The notes beneath the pieces are model-generated. The model worked only from the letters and a program-made list of their open reading frames with translations, had not been told where the DNA came from and searched no databases. Positions 1-9,846 of a DNA stretch of 64,000 nucleotides are shown in pieces; within the stretch, counting starts at the first letter, position 1; each line of letters begins with the position of its first letter. The stretch comes from Mucilaginibacter aquatilis (lineage in GTDB: Bacteria > Bacteroidota > Bacteroidia > Sphingobacteriales > Sphingobacteriaceae), in the NCBI RefSeq assembly GCF_009755275.1, contig NZ_WQLA01000001.1:434001-498000 (forward strand), written 5' to 3'. The translations under genes were made by a program, and so were the position numbers.

Positions 1-1
1 T

Positions 2-67
2 AAATTCATTACAACGAGGAGGATAAGGAGCGGCTATGATAATAATGACGATAATTTATTTGTGTAA
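2..67 (+). CDS. C-terminal end of a gene that begins outside the window (partial)
   Basis: An open frame enters from the left edge and ends at TAA (65-67), giving a short tail rich in Asp and Asn (ending DNNDDNLFV). The only support is that a bidirectional terminator lies about 35 bases downstream and the next gene faces it from the other side, as expected for convergent genes. The product cannot be identified from 21 codons. Confidence 0.3.
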   Translation, partial: KFITTRRIRSGYDNNDDNLFV

Positions 68-100
68 GCGATACAATGTGGCCGCCTGGCTCAAAAAACA

Positions 101-127
101 AAAGGCAGCTATTCAATAGCTGCCTTT
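101..127. terminator. Bidirectional intrinsic terminator
   Basis: The arms AAAGGCAGCTATT and AATAGCTGCCTTT form a long stem around one or a few bases, with T-rich sequence on both sides when read from either strand. It separates the LOG-family gene (minus strand) from whatever ends at 67 on the plus strand. Confidence 0.8.
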
Positions 128-133
128 TATATG

Positions 134-718
134 TTAGGTAAGATTACGATCTTTAAACCACACATCGTCTGGTTCAGCTTTAAAATTCATCATAAGGTCA
201 ACCAGCTCAATAGGGCTTACCGATGTTAAAACCAGCTCGCGGTTGGCAGGCTTTAAAAAGCGTTGCTCTACCATTACATCCATTTGTTGCAGCAACAAAT
301 CGTAAAATCCACCGGTATTGAGTATGCCTATTGGTTTTTGATGCAGGCCCAGTTGTAACCAGGTAAGCACCTCAAAAAACTCTTCGAGAGTGCCAAAGCC
401 ACCGGGCAACATTATAAAGCCATCGCACAGGGAAGCCATCAGTTGTTTACGCTGATGCATATTTTCTACCACGTGAAGTTCGGTAAGGCCGGTATGCCCA
501 ACCTCCTTAGCCATCAAAAATTCGGGAATCACACCAACAGCGGTTCCGCCTTTTTGCATCACGGCATCGGCAATCATACCCATTACTCCTACCCTTCCGC
601 CGCCAAATACCAATGATATGTTGCGGCTCACCATTACATCGGCCAGCAAATCTACGGCTTCAGTCAGTTTAGGGTCGCCGTTAAAGTTAGCGCCGCAGAA
701 TATGGCGAGTGATTTCAT
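134..718 (-). CDS. LOG family protein (nucleoside 5'-monophosphate phosphoribohydrolase-like)
   Basis: Rossmann-fold protein of 194 residues, the usual length of the TIGR00730/LOG family. Members cleave the N-glycosidic bond of cytokinin riboside 5'-monophosphate or plain NMPs, releasing the base and ribose 5-phosphate. The family signatures are visible: GGGRVGVMG at residues 39-47, the Arg90-Lys91 pair, and PGGFGTLEE at 105-113 carrying the catalytic glutamate. It is predicted to be cytoplasmic, with no signal peptide. It stands alone, separated from guaB by a repeat element. In bacteria the true substrate is often AMP, so a cytokinin role should not be assumed; older databases call these proteins lysine decarboxylase, which is wrong for this motif set. 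Confidence 0.88.
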   Translation of the reverse strand: MKSLAIFCGANFNGDPKLTEAVDLLADVMVSRNISLVFGGGRVGVMGMIADAVMQKGGTAVGVIPEFLMAKEVGHTGLTELHVVENMHQRKQLMASLCDGFIMLPGGFGTLEEFFEVLTWLQLGLHQKPIGILNTGGFYDLLLQQMDVMVEQRFLKPANRELVLTSVSPIELVDLMMNFKAEPDDVWFKDRNLT

Positions 719-752
719 TTGTTAATAATTGGTTTATAGATATTGAACGCAT

Positions 753-832
753 TGTCATCTCGACGAAGGGAAGATTCTTTTGAATTAATGAGCTAATTAC
801 TTTGAAAAGATTTCTCCTTCGTCGAAATGACA
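753..832. repeat. Imperfect inverted repeat (TGTCATTTCGACGAAGG family)
   Basis: The left arm (753-781) and right arm (804-832) are near reverse complements, both built on TGTCAT-TCGACGAAGG followed by a GA/AAATCTTTT tail, with about 22 bases between. It lies between guaB and the LOG gene. From memory, similar intergenic repeats are frequent in Sphingobacteriaceae. It could act as a terminator-like hairpin or be a REP/MITE remnant. Confidence 0.6.
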
Positions 833-890
833 GCTTCCCTATGTTAAAAGTTCTTTTTACCGTTATACGATAACCTAATAACCAAAGAAA

Positions 891-2395
<1,505 letters not shown>

Positions 2396-2523
2396 TGATT
2401 TTATTTCGAATTTCGAATGTGTGATTTCGGAATTAGGTTTACCTGGTGGCTTTTTACGTTAGCGTGTCATAAAGATTAATGAGACCACCGATTTGCTTTA
2501 TCATTCAATAAATATTAACTACC

Positions 2524-2615
2524 ATTCGGGCATTGCCTCCGGCCCGGGCTATCCGTTCCACTCCTCACTTTGCTATGCTACGTTTCAGGGGTTTCCACTT
2601 CTATCCCTAACGCAA
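2524..2615 (-). ncRNA. Candidate structured RNA or repeat element
   Basis: This GC-rich block stands out from the AT-rich surroundings. On the minus strand it begins GTTAGGGATAGAAGTGGAAA and ends with GGAACGGATAGCCCGGGCC, then GGAGGCAATGCCC, where GGGC and GCCC can pair. From memory, blocks with a GGGATAG-AGTGGAAA beginning and a CGGATAGC end recur between genes in Bacteroidota, so this may be an RNA family or a dispersed repeat. There is no coding frame of note. Strand is chosen from that recalled consensus only. Confidence 0.35.
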
Positions 2616-2665
2616 ACTGCAGTTGGTCTGAATCACTGAATTAATAGATTTCAAAATTATGAAAC

Positions 2666-2785
2666 GCCATTGCGAGGCAAAGAGCCTGCGCGGTGCTGCC
2701 AAAGCAAAGTCGGGATAATTGTATAATTTATATTCCAAACTGATTCAGAAATCGGCGCTTCTTCCCTCGCTTCCTCGCAATGACG
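2666..2785. repeat. Inverted repeat bounded by CATTGCGAGG
   Basis: CATTGCGAGG at 2668-2677 and its exact complement CCTCGCAATG at 2773-2782 bound a roughly 95-base GC-richer block between the M16 operon and guaB. The ends resemble a common intergenic repeat of Sphingobacteriaceae. There is no gene in 2361-2815; together with the candidate RNA this explains most of that gap. Confidence 0.5.
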
Positions 2786-2815
2786 TGTTATAATGAAATC
2801 GAAAATCTGAAATCC

Positions 2816-4090
2816 TTAATACTTTCCTACTATCACTTTATAAAACTCATCAAAGTTCAGATACTTGTTGGCAAGTGTCTGTAGTTCTTCGGCGGTAATA
2901 CTTTTTATAACCTCGGTGTAGCGGTCATAATAATCAAAACCTAAACCCGAAAAATATACGTTTTTGAATTTATCAGCGTGTGAGAAAACGTTTTCTAAAC
3001 TTCCAAGTAAAGAGCCTTGCATATAGTTTTTCACCAATGACAGCTCCTCTTCAGATATAAGCTCGCTTCTCAGCAAATTGATTTCTTTTTCTATCTCCTC
3101 AACAGCACTACGACAAACATCAGCACCTACCTCAGTAGCAATAAAGAATGCCGCACCATGTTTAAGTGATGATATGCCCGAACCAATGCCATAGGTGTAG
3201 CCTTTGTCTTCACGAATGTTAGCCATCAGCCTTGAGCCAAAGTATCCGCCCAGTACGGTGTTTAATACCTGTAAGGCAGGAAAATCGGGGTGAGACCGGT
3301 TTACCATAGGCAAGCCCATTCTTATGGCCGATTGCAGCGCCTCGGGCTTCTCAGTGTAGAAGAAACGTTCAGTTACAGGAGTTATGCTGGGTTGCGTTGT
3401 ATCGGCCGGTTCGAAGCTGTTTTGCCAGTTAGCAAAGGCACCGGTAACTTGCTGCAGTGTAGCTTCATCAACCTTGCCTGATATAACCAGTGTACAATTG
3501 GCCGGTTGATACATTTGTTTAAAATGCGACAGCATATCGGTACGCTGTAACTGCTGGTAATCAATAGCATTAGCACTTAACCCGTAAATAGTATCACTAT
3601 AAACTGCCTTATTAAAGGCACGGCGCGCCAGTATATCATTTTTTTGCAAACTAACCTGTAGCTTTTGCTGCTGGTTACGAACAAACGTATCCAGTTCATT
3701 TTGCGGGAACTGGCTATTAGTTAATACGTCAACTACCACAGGCAACGTATGCTCTAAATGGCGGTTAAGGCTGTATAGCGTTAACTGCGATTGATCATAA
3801 CCATATTCTGCCTGCAAAAATGCGCCGTAATAATCAATGCTATCAGCAATTTGTGCAGCGGTAAGATTAGCTGTACCTTCTGTAAGCATAGTATTAACTG
3901 CCATGTTTAGCAGAGGCTTTTGCTTATCAAACCTAAGATTATTAAAAATCCACTCCACACGCACCAGGTCCTGGTCGCCCGAGTTGAACCAGTATACCTG
4001 GCAGCCATTTGGCAGCGCGGCATGTCCCGGCTCAATTAAATTTATATGATTTACCGCCTGCGATTCAGGCGCTACAGTTCTGTTCAACAT
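2816..4090 (-). CDS. M16 family peptidase subunit lacking the zinc motif
   Basis: 424 residues with the two-lobed M16B (pitrilysin/MPP) fold expected from length, but no HxxEH in the N-terminal lobe. The C-terminal-lobe signature is kept: GSRLMANIREDKGYTYGIGSG carries the Arg and Tyr that in this family stabilise the substrate in the partner's active site. It lies 5 bases downstream of an M16 gene with a full zinc site, so the two probably form a heterodimer, as in mitochondrial processing peptidase and bacterial M16B pairs. No signal peptide is visible at this start. The substrate is unknown. Confidence 0.88.
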   Translation of the reverse strand: MLNRTVAPESQAVNHINLIEPGHAALPNGCQVYWFNSGDQDLVRVEWIFNNLRFDKQKPLLNMAVNTMLTEGTANLTAAQIADSIDYYGAFLQAEYGYDQSQLTLYSLNRHLEHTLPVVVDVLTNSQFPQNELDTFVRNQQQKLQVSLQKNDILARRAFNKAVYSDTIYGLSANAIDYQQLQRTDMLSHFKQMYQPANCTLVISGKVDEATLQQVTGAFANWQNSFEPADTTQPSITPVTERFFYTEKPEALQSAIRMGLPMVNRSHPDFPALQVLNTVLGGYFGSRLMANIREDKGYTYGIGSGISSLKHGAAFFIATEVGADVCRSAVEEIEKEINLLRSELISEEELSLVKNYMQGSLLGSLENVFSHADKFKNVYFSGLGFDYYDRYTEVIKSITAEELQTLANKYLNFDEFYKVIVGKY

Positions 4091-4095
4091 AAGCT

Positions 4096-5334
4096 CTATT
4101 TTTCGGCCAGGTAAATTAAGGTTGATGAGTTGTCCTTACGGAATATGCTTTTACAAGCTTGCTGTATTTGTTCGGCTGTTACGGCCAGGTACTTATCTGT
4201 TTCGTTGTTAAACTGGTCAGCATCGCCTAACAGCTCGTAATATGCCAGGTTCATTGCCTTATCTAACAATGCCATTTCGGCAAACACCATGGTGCTTTCG
4301 GTTTTGTTCTTCACCTTGGTTAACTCGTTGTCAGGAATGAGCGCATCACACATCTTGTTCAACTCCTGCCAAATGGCGGCTTCAGCTTCATCAATACTTA
4401 CGTTCTCAAGCGGCTTACCTTCAACCACCAGCATACCTTTATCAAAGCTACCGGTTAGGTAAGCGTGTATTTCGCTAAATAAAGGCTGCTCTTTTACCAA
4501 AGCACGGTAAAGGCGTGATGATTGTCCGCGTGAAAGAATATCTGATACCAAATCTAAAGCGTAATAGTCGCCGTTGGTACGCGCCGGAACCTGGAATGCA
4601 ATGTAAACATCATTAAGCGGCACTTTGGCTGTAACAACTTCACGGCGCTCCTCATGCTGGTCGGGCTCTTGCGGCAAATTACGCACATATTTTTCGCCTG
4701 CGGGTATTGGAGCAAACCATTTTTCGGAAAGCTGTTTTACCTGTTCCAGGGTTACATCGCCACCAACTACCATAATGGCATTTTGAGGATTGTAATGCTT
4801 TTTAAAAAAGGCTTTCACATCTTCTATTTTTGCATGTTCAATATGCTCCAAATTTTTACCTATGGTAGCCCACTGGTAAGGGTGCGTTTTATAAACCAAC
4901 GGACGCAGGCGCAACCACACATCGCCGTACGGCTGGTTGAGGTAGCGCTGCTTAAACTCTTCCATTACTACGTTCCGTTGCACTTCAAGGCTCTTCTCGC
5001 TAAAGGCAAGACTTAGCATACGGTCACTCTCCAGCCAAAAGGCAGTTTCGAGGTTAACGGCAGGCAGGGTAACGTAGTAGTTAGTTATATCGTTACTGGT
5101 AAAGGCATTATTTTCGCCGCCTACACGCTGCAACGGTTCGTCATAAACAGGAATATTTACCGAACCGCCAAACATCAGGTGCTCAAATAAGTGAGCAAAG
5201 CCGGTTTGATCGGCACTTTCATCGCGGGCACCAACATCATATAAAATGTTAACCACCGCCATTGGTGTAGTATGGTCTTCATGAACAATTACCCGCAGGC
5301 CGTTGCTCAGTGTAAAACGATCGAATTTAACCAT
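4096..5334 (-). CDS. M16 family zinc metallopeptidase, catalytic subunit
   Basis: 412 residues. The inverted zinc motif HLFEH at residues 48-52 (H48, E51, H52) is intact and an ENNAFTSND stretch follows, as in active M16 enzymes. It is the first gene of a two-gene operon with the motif-less M16 subunit 5 bases downstream; together they should make one chamber-like peptidase that degrades unfolded peptides. The start ATG at 5334 gives the standard MVKFDRFTLSNGLRVIVHED beginning with no leader, so it is either cytoplasmic or exported by an unseen route. Confidence 0.92.
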   Translation of the reverse strand: MVKFDRFTLSNGLRVIVHEDHTTPMAVVNILYDVGARDESADQTGFAHLFEHLMFGGSVNIPVYDEPLQRVGGENNAFTSNDITNYYVTLPAVNLETAFWLESDRMLSLAFSEKSLEVQRNVVMEEFKQRYLNQPYGDVWLRLRPLVYKTHPYQWATIGKNLEHIEHAKIEDVKAFFKKHYNPQNAIMVVGGDVTLEQVKQLSEKWFAPIPAGEKYVRNLPQEPDQHEERREVVTAKVPLNDVYIAFQVPARTNGDYYALDLVSDILSRGQSSRLYRALVKEQPLFSEIHAYLTGSFDKGMLVVEGKPLENVSIDEAEAAIWQELNKMCDALIPDNELTKVKNKTESTMVFAEMALLDKAMNLAYYELLGDADQFNNETDKYLAVTAEQIQQACKSIFRKDNSSTLIYLAEK

Positions 5335-5364
5335 GTAATTTTAAGAACAATTTTAGTTAAGCGT

Positions 5365-5372
5365 CAAATGTA
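5365..5372 (-). promoter_or_regulatory. Probable -7 element of the M16 operon
   Basis: TACATTTG on the minus strand matches TAnnTTTG about 30 bases before the M16 start codon. No clear TTG is seen at the -33 distance, so support is moderate. Confidence 0.35.
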
Positions 5373-5598
5373 AAACATTTAAAATCGAATTTGTTGGATT
5401 GACTTTGTTACTTTACCGAATGTTGCAGGGAGTTTACATTCAAAATACGTTGCTTGATTGCCCGTCATTTATGATGGTAGTAACTGTCAAAATAAATATC
5501 TTAGCATGGTACCCTATGCAAAATTTGTAATTTTAACACTGCGCTTAAAGCACATTCAAATTATATTTTGATTACGAGTTCCATAAATTTGACAGTAA

Positions 5599-6162
5599 AT
5601 GTTTAACGAGCACAGTCTCATTGCCGCATTGCGCGCCCGAAGTGCGAAAGGATGGATTACGGAACTTTGCGCTCAAGTTAGCGAGAAGGGTTTTATACTC
5701 ACAGACCTGCTTAATCTTACCCTGTACAAAGAAGCTGTAATAGCTTTTCATGCTGTATGGCTGCTTGATACTTTGGTTGAAAACGACCTCGAAAAACATG
5801 TAGTAAACATTGATGAGTTTATACATTATAGCAGCCGCATAACCAATCACAGTTGCCAGAGGCATTACGCGCGTATATTTATGCACTTTACAAAAGCAGC
5901 ACATAAATCATTAAACATTAAAAGTAAGCTGGCGCAAACAGATTTAGAGCCTATGGTGGAACGCTGTTTTGACTGGCTTATAGACCCTAAAGTTAAGGTT
6001 GCCGTAAAAGCATCAGCCGGAGAGGTACTTTATAATTTATGCGAAAGGTATGACTGGGTTGCAGAAGAATTACAAAACCAGCTGCGTTTTTTAATGCAAA
6101 ACGGCAGCCCGGCAATTAATGCAACAGGCCGCCGTTTGCTAAAGTTATTGCAAAGTAGTTAA
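5599..6162 (+). CDS. Uncharacterised helical (HEAT-like) protein
   Basis: 187 residues, almost all predicted helix, with paired amphipathic helices such as the segment around SAGEVLYNLCERYDWVAEEL and a C-terminal NATGRRLLKLLQ, suggesting a short HEAT/ARM-type solenoid. No signal peptide or catalytic motif is seen. It is divergent from the M16 operon and convergent with the next small gene, with only 4 bases between the two stops. A 110-residue open frame on the opposite strand covers its first half but has the composition of a shadow. Function unknown. Confidence 0.75.
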   Translation: MFNEHSLIAALRARSAKGWITELCAQVSEKGFILTDLLNLTLYKEAVIAFHAVWLLDTLVENDLEKHVVNIDEFIHYSSRITNHSCQRHYARIFMHFTKAAHKSLNIKSKLAQTDLEPMVERCFDWLIDPKVKVAVKASAGEVLYNLCERYDWVAEELQNQLRFLMQNGSPAINATGRRLLKLLQSS

Positions 6163-6166
6163 TAAC

Positions 6167-6517
6167 TTACTCCTTAGGGCGATCTTCGCCATGCAGGTTA
6201 TCACTTACCTGGTGATGGTGCAGCTTAGCTTCAATTGCAGATGAGCTGTTGTTAGCGTATGTGCCATAGGCATCAACTAAAACTCCTTTAAGGTTGTATT
6301 TTGCCGATGATATTGCGTAAACAATTGACATATCTGAAGGGTTGCTTGGACCCTCGAAACGAAAAAACTCATCCACTTCAAAGTCTTCCGCATTCATTTG
6401 TACGTTGTTGCTTTTATCGTCAATGGTATTACCGTTATCTTCAAAGCTAAGGTTAGCGGTATATCCTCTTTGCATCAGGTCGTTAGTGGCATCCACTAAA
6501 GTTTCATAATTTTTCAT
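6167..6517 (-). CDS. Small conserved hypothetical protein
   Basis: 116 residues, acidic, with the start MKNYETLVDATNDLMQRGYT. Homologues of about 100 residues with this YETL-A-NDL--RGY pattern are common in Bacteroidota and, from memory, have been mislabelled phosphoribosylpyrophosphate synthetase, which is far larger; no PRPP or ATP site is visible here. Central segments (ISSAKYNLKGVLVDAYGTYA) look like beta strands. The stop faces that of the upstream plus-strand gene. Function unknown. Confidence 0.72.
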   Translation of the reverse strand: MKNYETLVDATNDLMQRGYTANLSFEDNGNTIDDKSNNVQMNAEDFEVDEFFRFEGPSNPSDMSIVYAISSAKYNLKGVLVDAYGTYANNSSSAIEAKLHHHQVSDNLHGEDRPKE

Positions 6518-6744
6518 GGTAGTAGTATGTTTAGTGTTTAAGTTAGTTTTAAGGCAATGCTGAATGCGTTGTTATAATGTTAACCACCATTACAGTAAAG
6601 TTGTTTTGCTCATTAAGCAGGCATTTTAAGCTTGTTTACAGTTCAAATATTAAAAGCACATTGCTTTGAGGCTGATAGTGAGGCTTAAGTGCTTTGCAGG
6701 TAATACGTTGCGCCGTACTATATTATTACCGCATCAACAAAAAA

Positions 6745-6756
6745 GTTACATGTAAC
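6745..6756. other. 12-base perfect palindrome in a 290-base gap
   Basis: GTTACATGTAAC is a perfect palindrome about 55 bases before the M14 peptidase start, in the otherwise featureless intergenic stretch 6518-6810. It could be a regulator site. I find no TAnnTTTG element placed convincingly for either flanking gene. Confidence 0.25.
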
Positions 6757-6810
6757 GAACTGAGTTTTACTTAAATTGGGCATCGAAACTATTACGCTTA
6801 AACAATCCTG

Positions 6811-9525
6811 ATGAAACTAAAACTACTTGGTACTTTAGCCATTTCTGTATGGCTAACCTCAACGGTGCAGGCTCAAACGGTTCCATCGCCTAAAAGTCAT
6901 TTTGGCTTTAACATTGGTGATGACTATCAGTTGGCCACTTACACCCAAACAGAAGCTTACTTTAAAAAACTATCGGCATCTCCACGCACTAAATTGGTTG
7001 ATATTGGCTTAACCGAAGAAGGCCGTCACCAATGGATGCTCATTGTTTCTTCGCCCGAAAACATCAAGAACCTTGATAAGTATAAAGACATATCGAGAAA
7101 GCTGGCAAGGGCAGAAAACCTTACCGATGCCCAGGCAAAATCAATGGCCGAGCAAGGTAAAGCCATTGTTTGGATAGATGGTGGCCTTCATGCAACCGAA
7201 ACTGTGGGCACCCATCAACTTATTGAAACAGCCTACGAACTGGTAAGCCGCACCGATGCCGAAACCATGCGCATTTTAAATAATGCAGTGGTGTTATTGG
7301 TACATGCAAACCCTGACGGGCAGGAGCTGGTGTCAAACTGGTATATGAGCCAAAAAGACCCGGCCAAACGCAACATGAACATTCCGCGCCTTTATGAAAA
7401 ATATATTGGCCATGATAACAACCGCGATTTTTACATGATGAACATGAAAGAATCGCAGAATATTACGCGCCAGCAATTTTTAGAGTGGTTACCACAAATT
7501 GTTTATAACCATCATCAAACAGGCCCGGCAGGTTCAGTTGTAGCTGGTCCGCCGTACCGCGATCCGTTTAATTACGTTTATGATCCTTTACTGGTAACAA
7601 GTATTGATGCTTTAGGTGCAGCCATGAGCAGCAGACTTAATGCCGAAAACAAGCCGGGTTATACTGAACGTAACGGCACCAGCTTTTCAACCTGGTGGAA
7701 CGGCGGCTTGCGTACTACCACTTACTTTCATAACATGGTGGGCTTGCTTACCGAAATTATTGGCAGCCCTACCCCGGCAAGCGTACCGCTGGTGCCTGAA
7801 AGGTTAATACCCAGCAGCAACACGCCTTTCCCGGTAACACCGCAGCCATGGCACTACAAACAATCTATTGATTATTCCTTATCGTTAAATTACGCCGTAT
7901 TAGGTTATGCCGTGCGCCAGCGCGACCAAATGCTTTACAACATGTATGTAATGGGTAAAAACTCCATTAACCGTGGTAATAAAGACAATTGGACACTATC
8001 TCCTAAACGTGCCGACTCCATAAGCGCTGCTTATAAAAAAGATCAACCCACAACAGGCAACGCTGCTGGCGGCCGTGGTTTTGGTGGGGTACCGGTGAAG
8101 TATTATGATCAGGTATTAAAGGATGTAACCCTGCGTGACCCACGCGGATACATTATTCCGGCTAACCAAACTGATTTTCCAACTGCGGTTAAGTTTGTAA
8201 ACGCCCTTATACGTGCGGGCTTGGTTATACATAAAGCAACTGCCGAATTTAAGGTAAACGGTGTAAGCTACCCGGCAGGTTCATATGTAGTAAAAACCGA
8301 TCAGGCTTTCCGCCCGCATATATTAGATATGTTTGAACCGCAAGACCACCCAAATGATTTTCAATACCCCGGAGGCCCTCCTATTCGCCCGTATGACAAT
8401 GCCGGCTGGACTTTAGCTTACCAAATGGGTGTTAAGTTTGACAGGATACTTGATGGCTTTGATGGCCCGTTAAGCCGCGTGCCTTACGGACAATTACAAA
8501 CACCGCCTGCACAGGCCGTAGCCACAAACGCCAAAGGCTACCTGATTGATGCAGGCATTAATAACGCTTTTACACTGGTAAACGACATGCTTAAAGCCGG
8601 TGCCGAAGTTTACAGGGTACCTGCTGAGGCGGGTGCATTTTACATACCTGCAACAACCCAGGCTAAAACGGTATTTGATAAAGATGCCAGCCTTGGTGTA
8701 AAAACAAAAGCAGCTTCAAAGATGCCTAAGGGCGCAGTTAAGGTTTCAAAATTGCGCATAGGCTTGTGGGACACCTATGGGGGTTCTATACCATCGGGCT
8801 GGGTACGTTGGATGCTTGAGCAACAACACTTTGATTTTGAGCGCGTGTACGCACAAGAGATAGATGGCGGCAATCTTAAAAGCAAGTTTGATGTGTTGGT
8901 ATTTGTTGGCGGCGCCATTTCATCAGCTACGCCACGCGCAGGGGGCTTTGGAGAATTTGGCGGTGGTCGTAACATTAATGCAGACGAACTGCCAGCCGAG
9001 TACCGCAATCAAACCGGCCGCATTACTGCCGATAAGTCTGTACCGCAATTAAAAGCATTTTTAGAAGCAGGCGGCAGTATAGTTACTATTGGCAGCAGTG
9101 CCAACCTTGCCTATCACTTAAAACTTCCGGTTACAAGTGCATTAGCTGAAACTGTAAACGGGCAAACCCGTCCGCTAAGCGGCGATAAGTTTTACATTCC
9201 GGGCAGCGTATTAGAGGTAAGCTATGATACCACGCAACCGGCTAACTGGGGAATGGCATCAACCGGCAATGTGATGTTTGACAGCAGCCCGGCCTTTACC
9301 ATTAATGATAGCAGCATTAAACCCTTGGCAACTTATGCTACCGAAAAGCCGTTAAGAAGCGGCTGGGCATGGGGGCAAAAATATTTAAAAGGCGCAGCAG
9401 CTTCATTTATTGCCCCTGTTGGCGCAGGCAAGCTTTATGTATTTGGCCCTGAAATTACTTTCCGTTCGCAAGCACACGGAACTTTCCGCTCGTTATTTAA
9501 TCAACTGTACGCTACAGGTAAATAA
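6811..9525 (+). CDS. Secreted M14 family zinc carboxypeptidase-like protein
   Basis: 904 residues with a signal peptide (MKLKLLGTLAISVWLTSTVQA, cleavage after QAQ or VQA). The M14 domain occupies roughly residues 35-360: GGLHATETVG provides the HxxE zinc ligands, YNHHQTGP a histidine-rich segment, and LLTEIIG a candidate catalytic glutamate. The C-terminal third (from about KLRIGLWDTYGGS to FDVLVFVGGA) looks like a Rossmann or glutamine-amidotransferase-like fold, common in large Bacteroidota M14 proteins. It is monocistronic and ends at a very strong terminator. Likely a periplasmic peptidase, substrate unknown. Confidence 0.9.
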   Translation: MKLKLLGTLAISVWLTSTVQAQTVPSPKSHFGFNIGDDYQLATYTQTEAYFKKLSASPRTKLVDIGLTEEGRHQWMLIVSSPENIKNLDKYKDISRKLARAENLTDAQAKSMAEQGKAIVWIDGGLHATETVGTHQLIETAYELVSRTDAETMRILNNAVVLLVHANPDGQELVSNWYMSQKDPAKRNMNIPRLYEKYIGHDNNRDFYMMNMKESQNITRQQFLEWLPQIVYNHHQTGPAGSVVAGPPYRDPFNYVYDPLLVTSIDALGAAMSSRLNAENKPGYTERNGTSFSTWWNGGLRTTTYFHNMVGLLTEIIGSPTPASVPLVPERLIPSSNTPFPVTPQPWHYKQSIDYSLSLNYAVLGYAVRQRDQMLYNMYVMGKNSINRGNKDNWTLSPKRADSISAAYKKDQPTTGNAAGGRGFGGVPVKYYDQVLKDVTLRDPRGYIIPANQTDFPTAVKFVNALIRAGLVIHKATAEFKVNGVSYPAGSYVVKTDQAFRPHILDMFEPQDHPNDFQYPGGPPIRPYDNAGWTLAYQMGVKFDRILDGFDGPLSRVPYGQLQTPPAQAVATNAKGYLIDAGINNAFTLVNDMLKAGAEVYRVPAEAGAFYIPATTQAKTVFDKDASLGVKTKAASKMPKGAVKVSKLRIGLWDTYGGSIPSGWVRWMLEQQHFDFERVYAQEIDGGNLKSKFDVLVFVGGAISSATPRAGGFGEFGGGRNINADELPAEYRNQTGRITADKSVPQLKAFLEAGGSIVTIGSSANLAYHLKLPVTSALAETVNGQTRPLSGDKFYIPGSVLEVSYDTTQPANWGMASTGNVMFDSSPAFTINDSSIKPLATYATEKPLRSGWAWGQKYLKGAAASFIAPVGAGKLYVFGPEITFRSQAHGTFRSLFNQLYATGK

Positions 9526-9540
9526 CACTTAAACATTTAC

Positions 9541-9585
9541 CAACGAAGGGGAATTGCTGCGCAGCAATTCCCCTTCGTTGTTTTT
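9541..9585 (+). terminator. Perfect 40-base palindromic terminator
   Basis: Two exact 20-base arms (9541-9560 and 9561-9580) meet with no spacer and are followed by TTTTT. It lies 15 bases after the M14 stop codon. Confidence 0.9.
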
Positions 9586-9599
9586 ATATAGTCGTTCGG

Positions 9600-9748
9600 T
9601 ATTTTGTACATAAGTCTGTTTGTAAACATTATTATACCTGTAAATAATAACTGGCACATCATTTGATTACACTAAGCCGTAATGTGAGTGTTAGAATAGA
9701 TGCAGAGGAGAGGAGCCGCCATACGAAACGTAGGGCGGCTTTTTTTTG
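9600..9748 (+). ncRNA. Candidate small RNA upstream of an orphan terminator
   Basis: No open frame occupies this stretch, yet it ends in a textbook terminator (9714-9748). Since the M14 transcript already stops at 9585, a separate short transcript of roughly 100-150 bases is implied. The 5' end is not defined: I find no exact TAnnTTTG element, so the start given is a guess. Confidence 0.3.
9714..9748 (+). terminator. Intrinsic terminator without an upstream gene
   Basis: AGCCGCC and GGCGGCT pair around a 13-base loop and are followed by a run of eight T (with the last stem T). Confidence 0.85.
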
Positions 9749-9780
9749 TTAAACTCATAAAATTGCACGCAAGTTTAAGC

Positions 9781-9810
9781 TTCATAATTTCATTTTAGTA
9801 ATTACATTTG
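9781..9810 (+). promoter_or_regulatory. Promoter of the CCA-adding enzyme gene
   Basis: TACATTTG (9803-9810) matches the -7 consensus, with TTC at 9781-9783 spaced 19 bases away (consensus TTG). The start codon follows 36 bases later. Confidence 0.5.
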
Positions 9811-9846
9811 CGGCTTATTTGAACGCAGGAAACTGCCCTCTTCAGT

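Noticed and set aside
5572..5904. 110-codon minus-strand frame opposite the HEAT-like gene
   Set aside because: The plus-strand protein has regular amphipathic helices and ordinary composition; the opposite frame does not, so it is a shadow.
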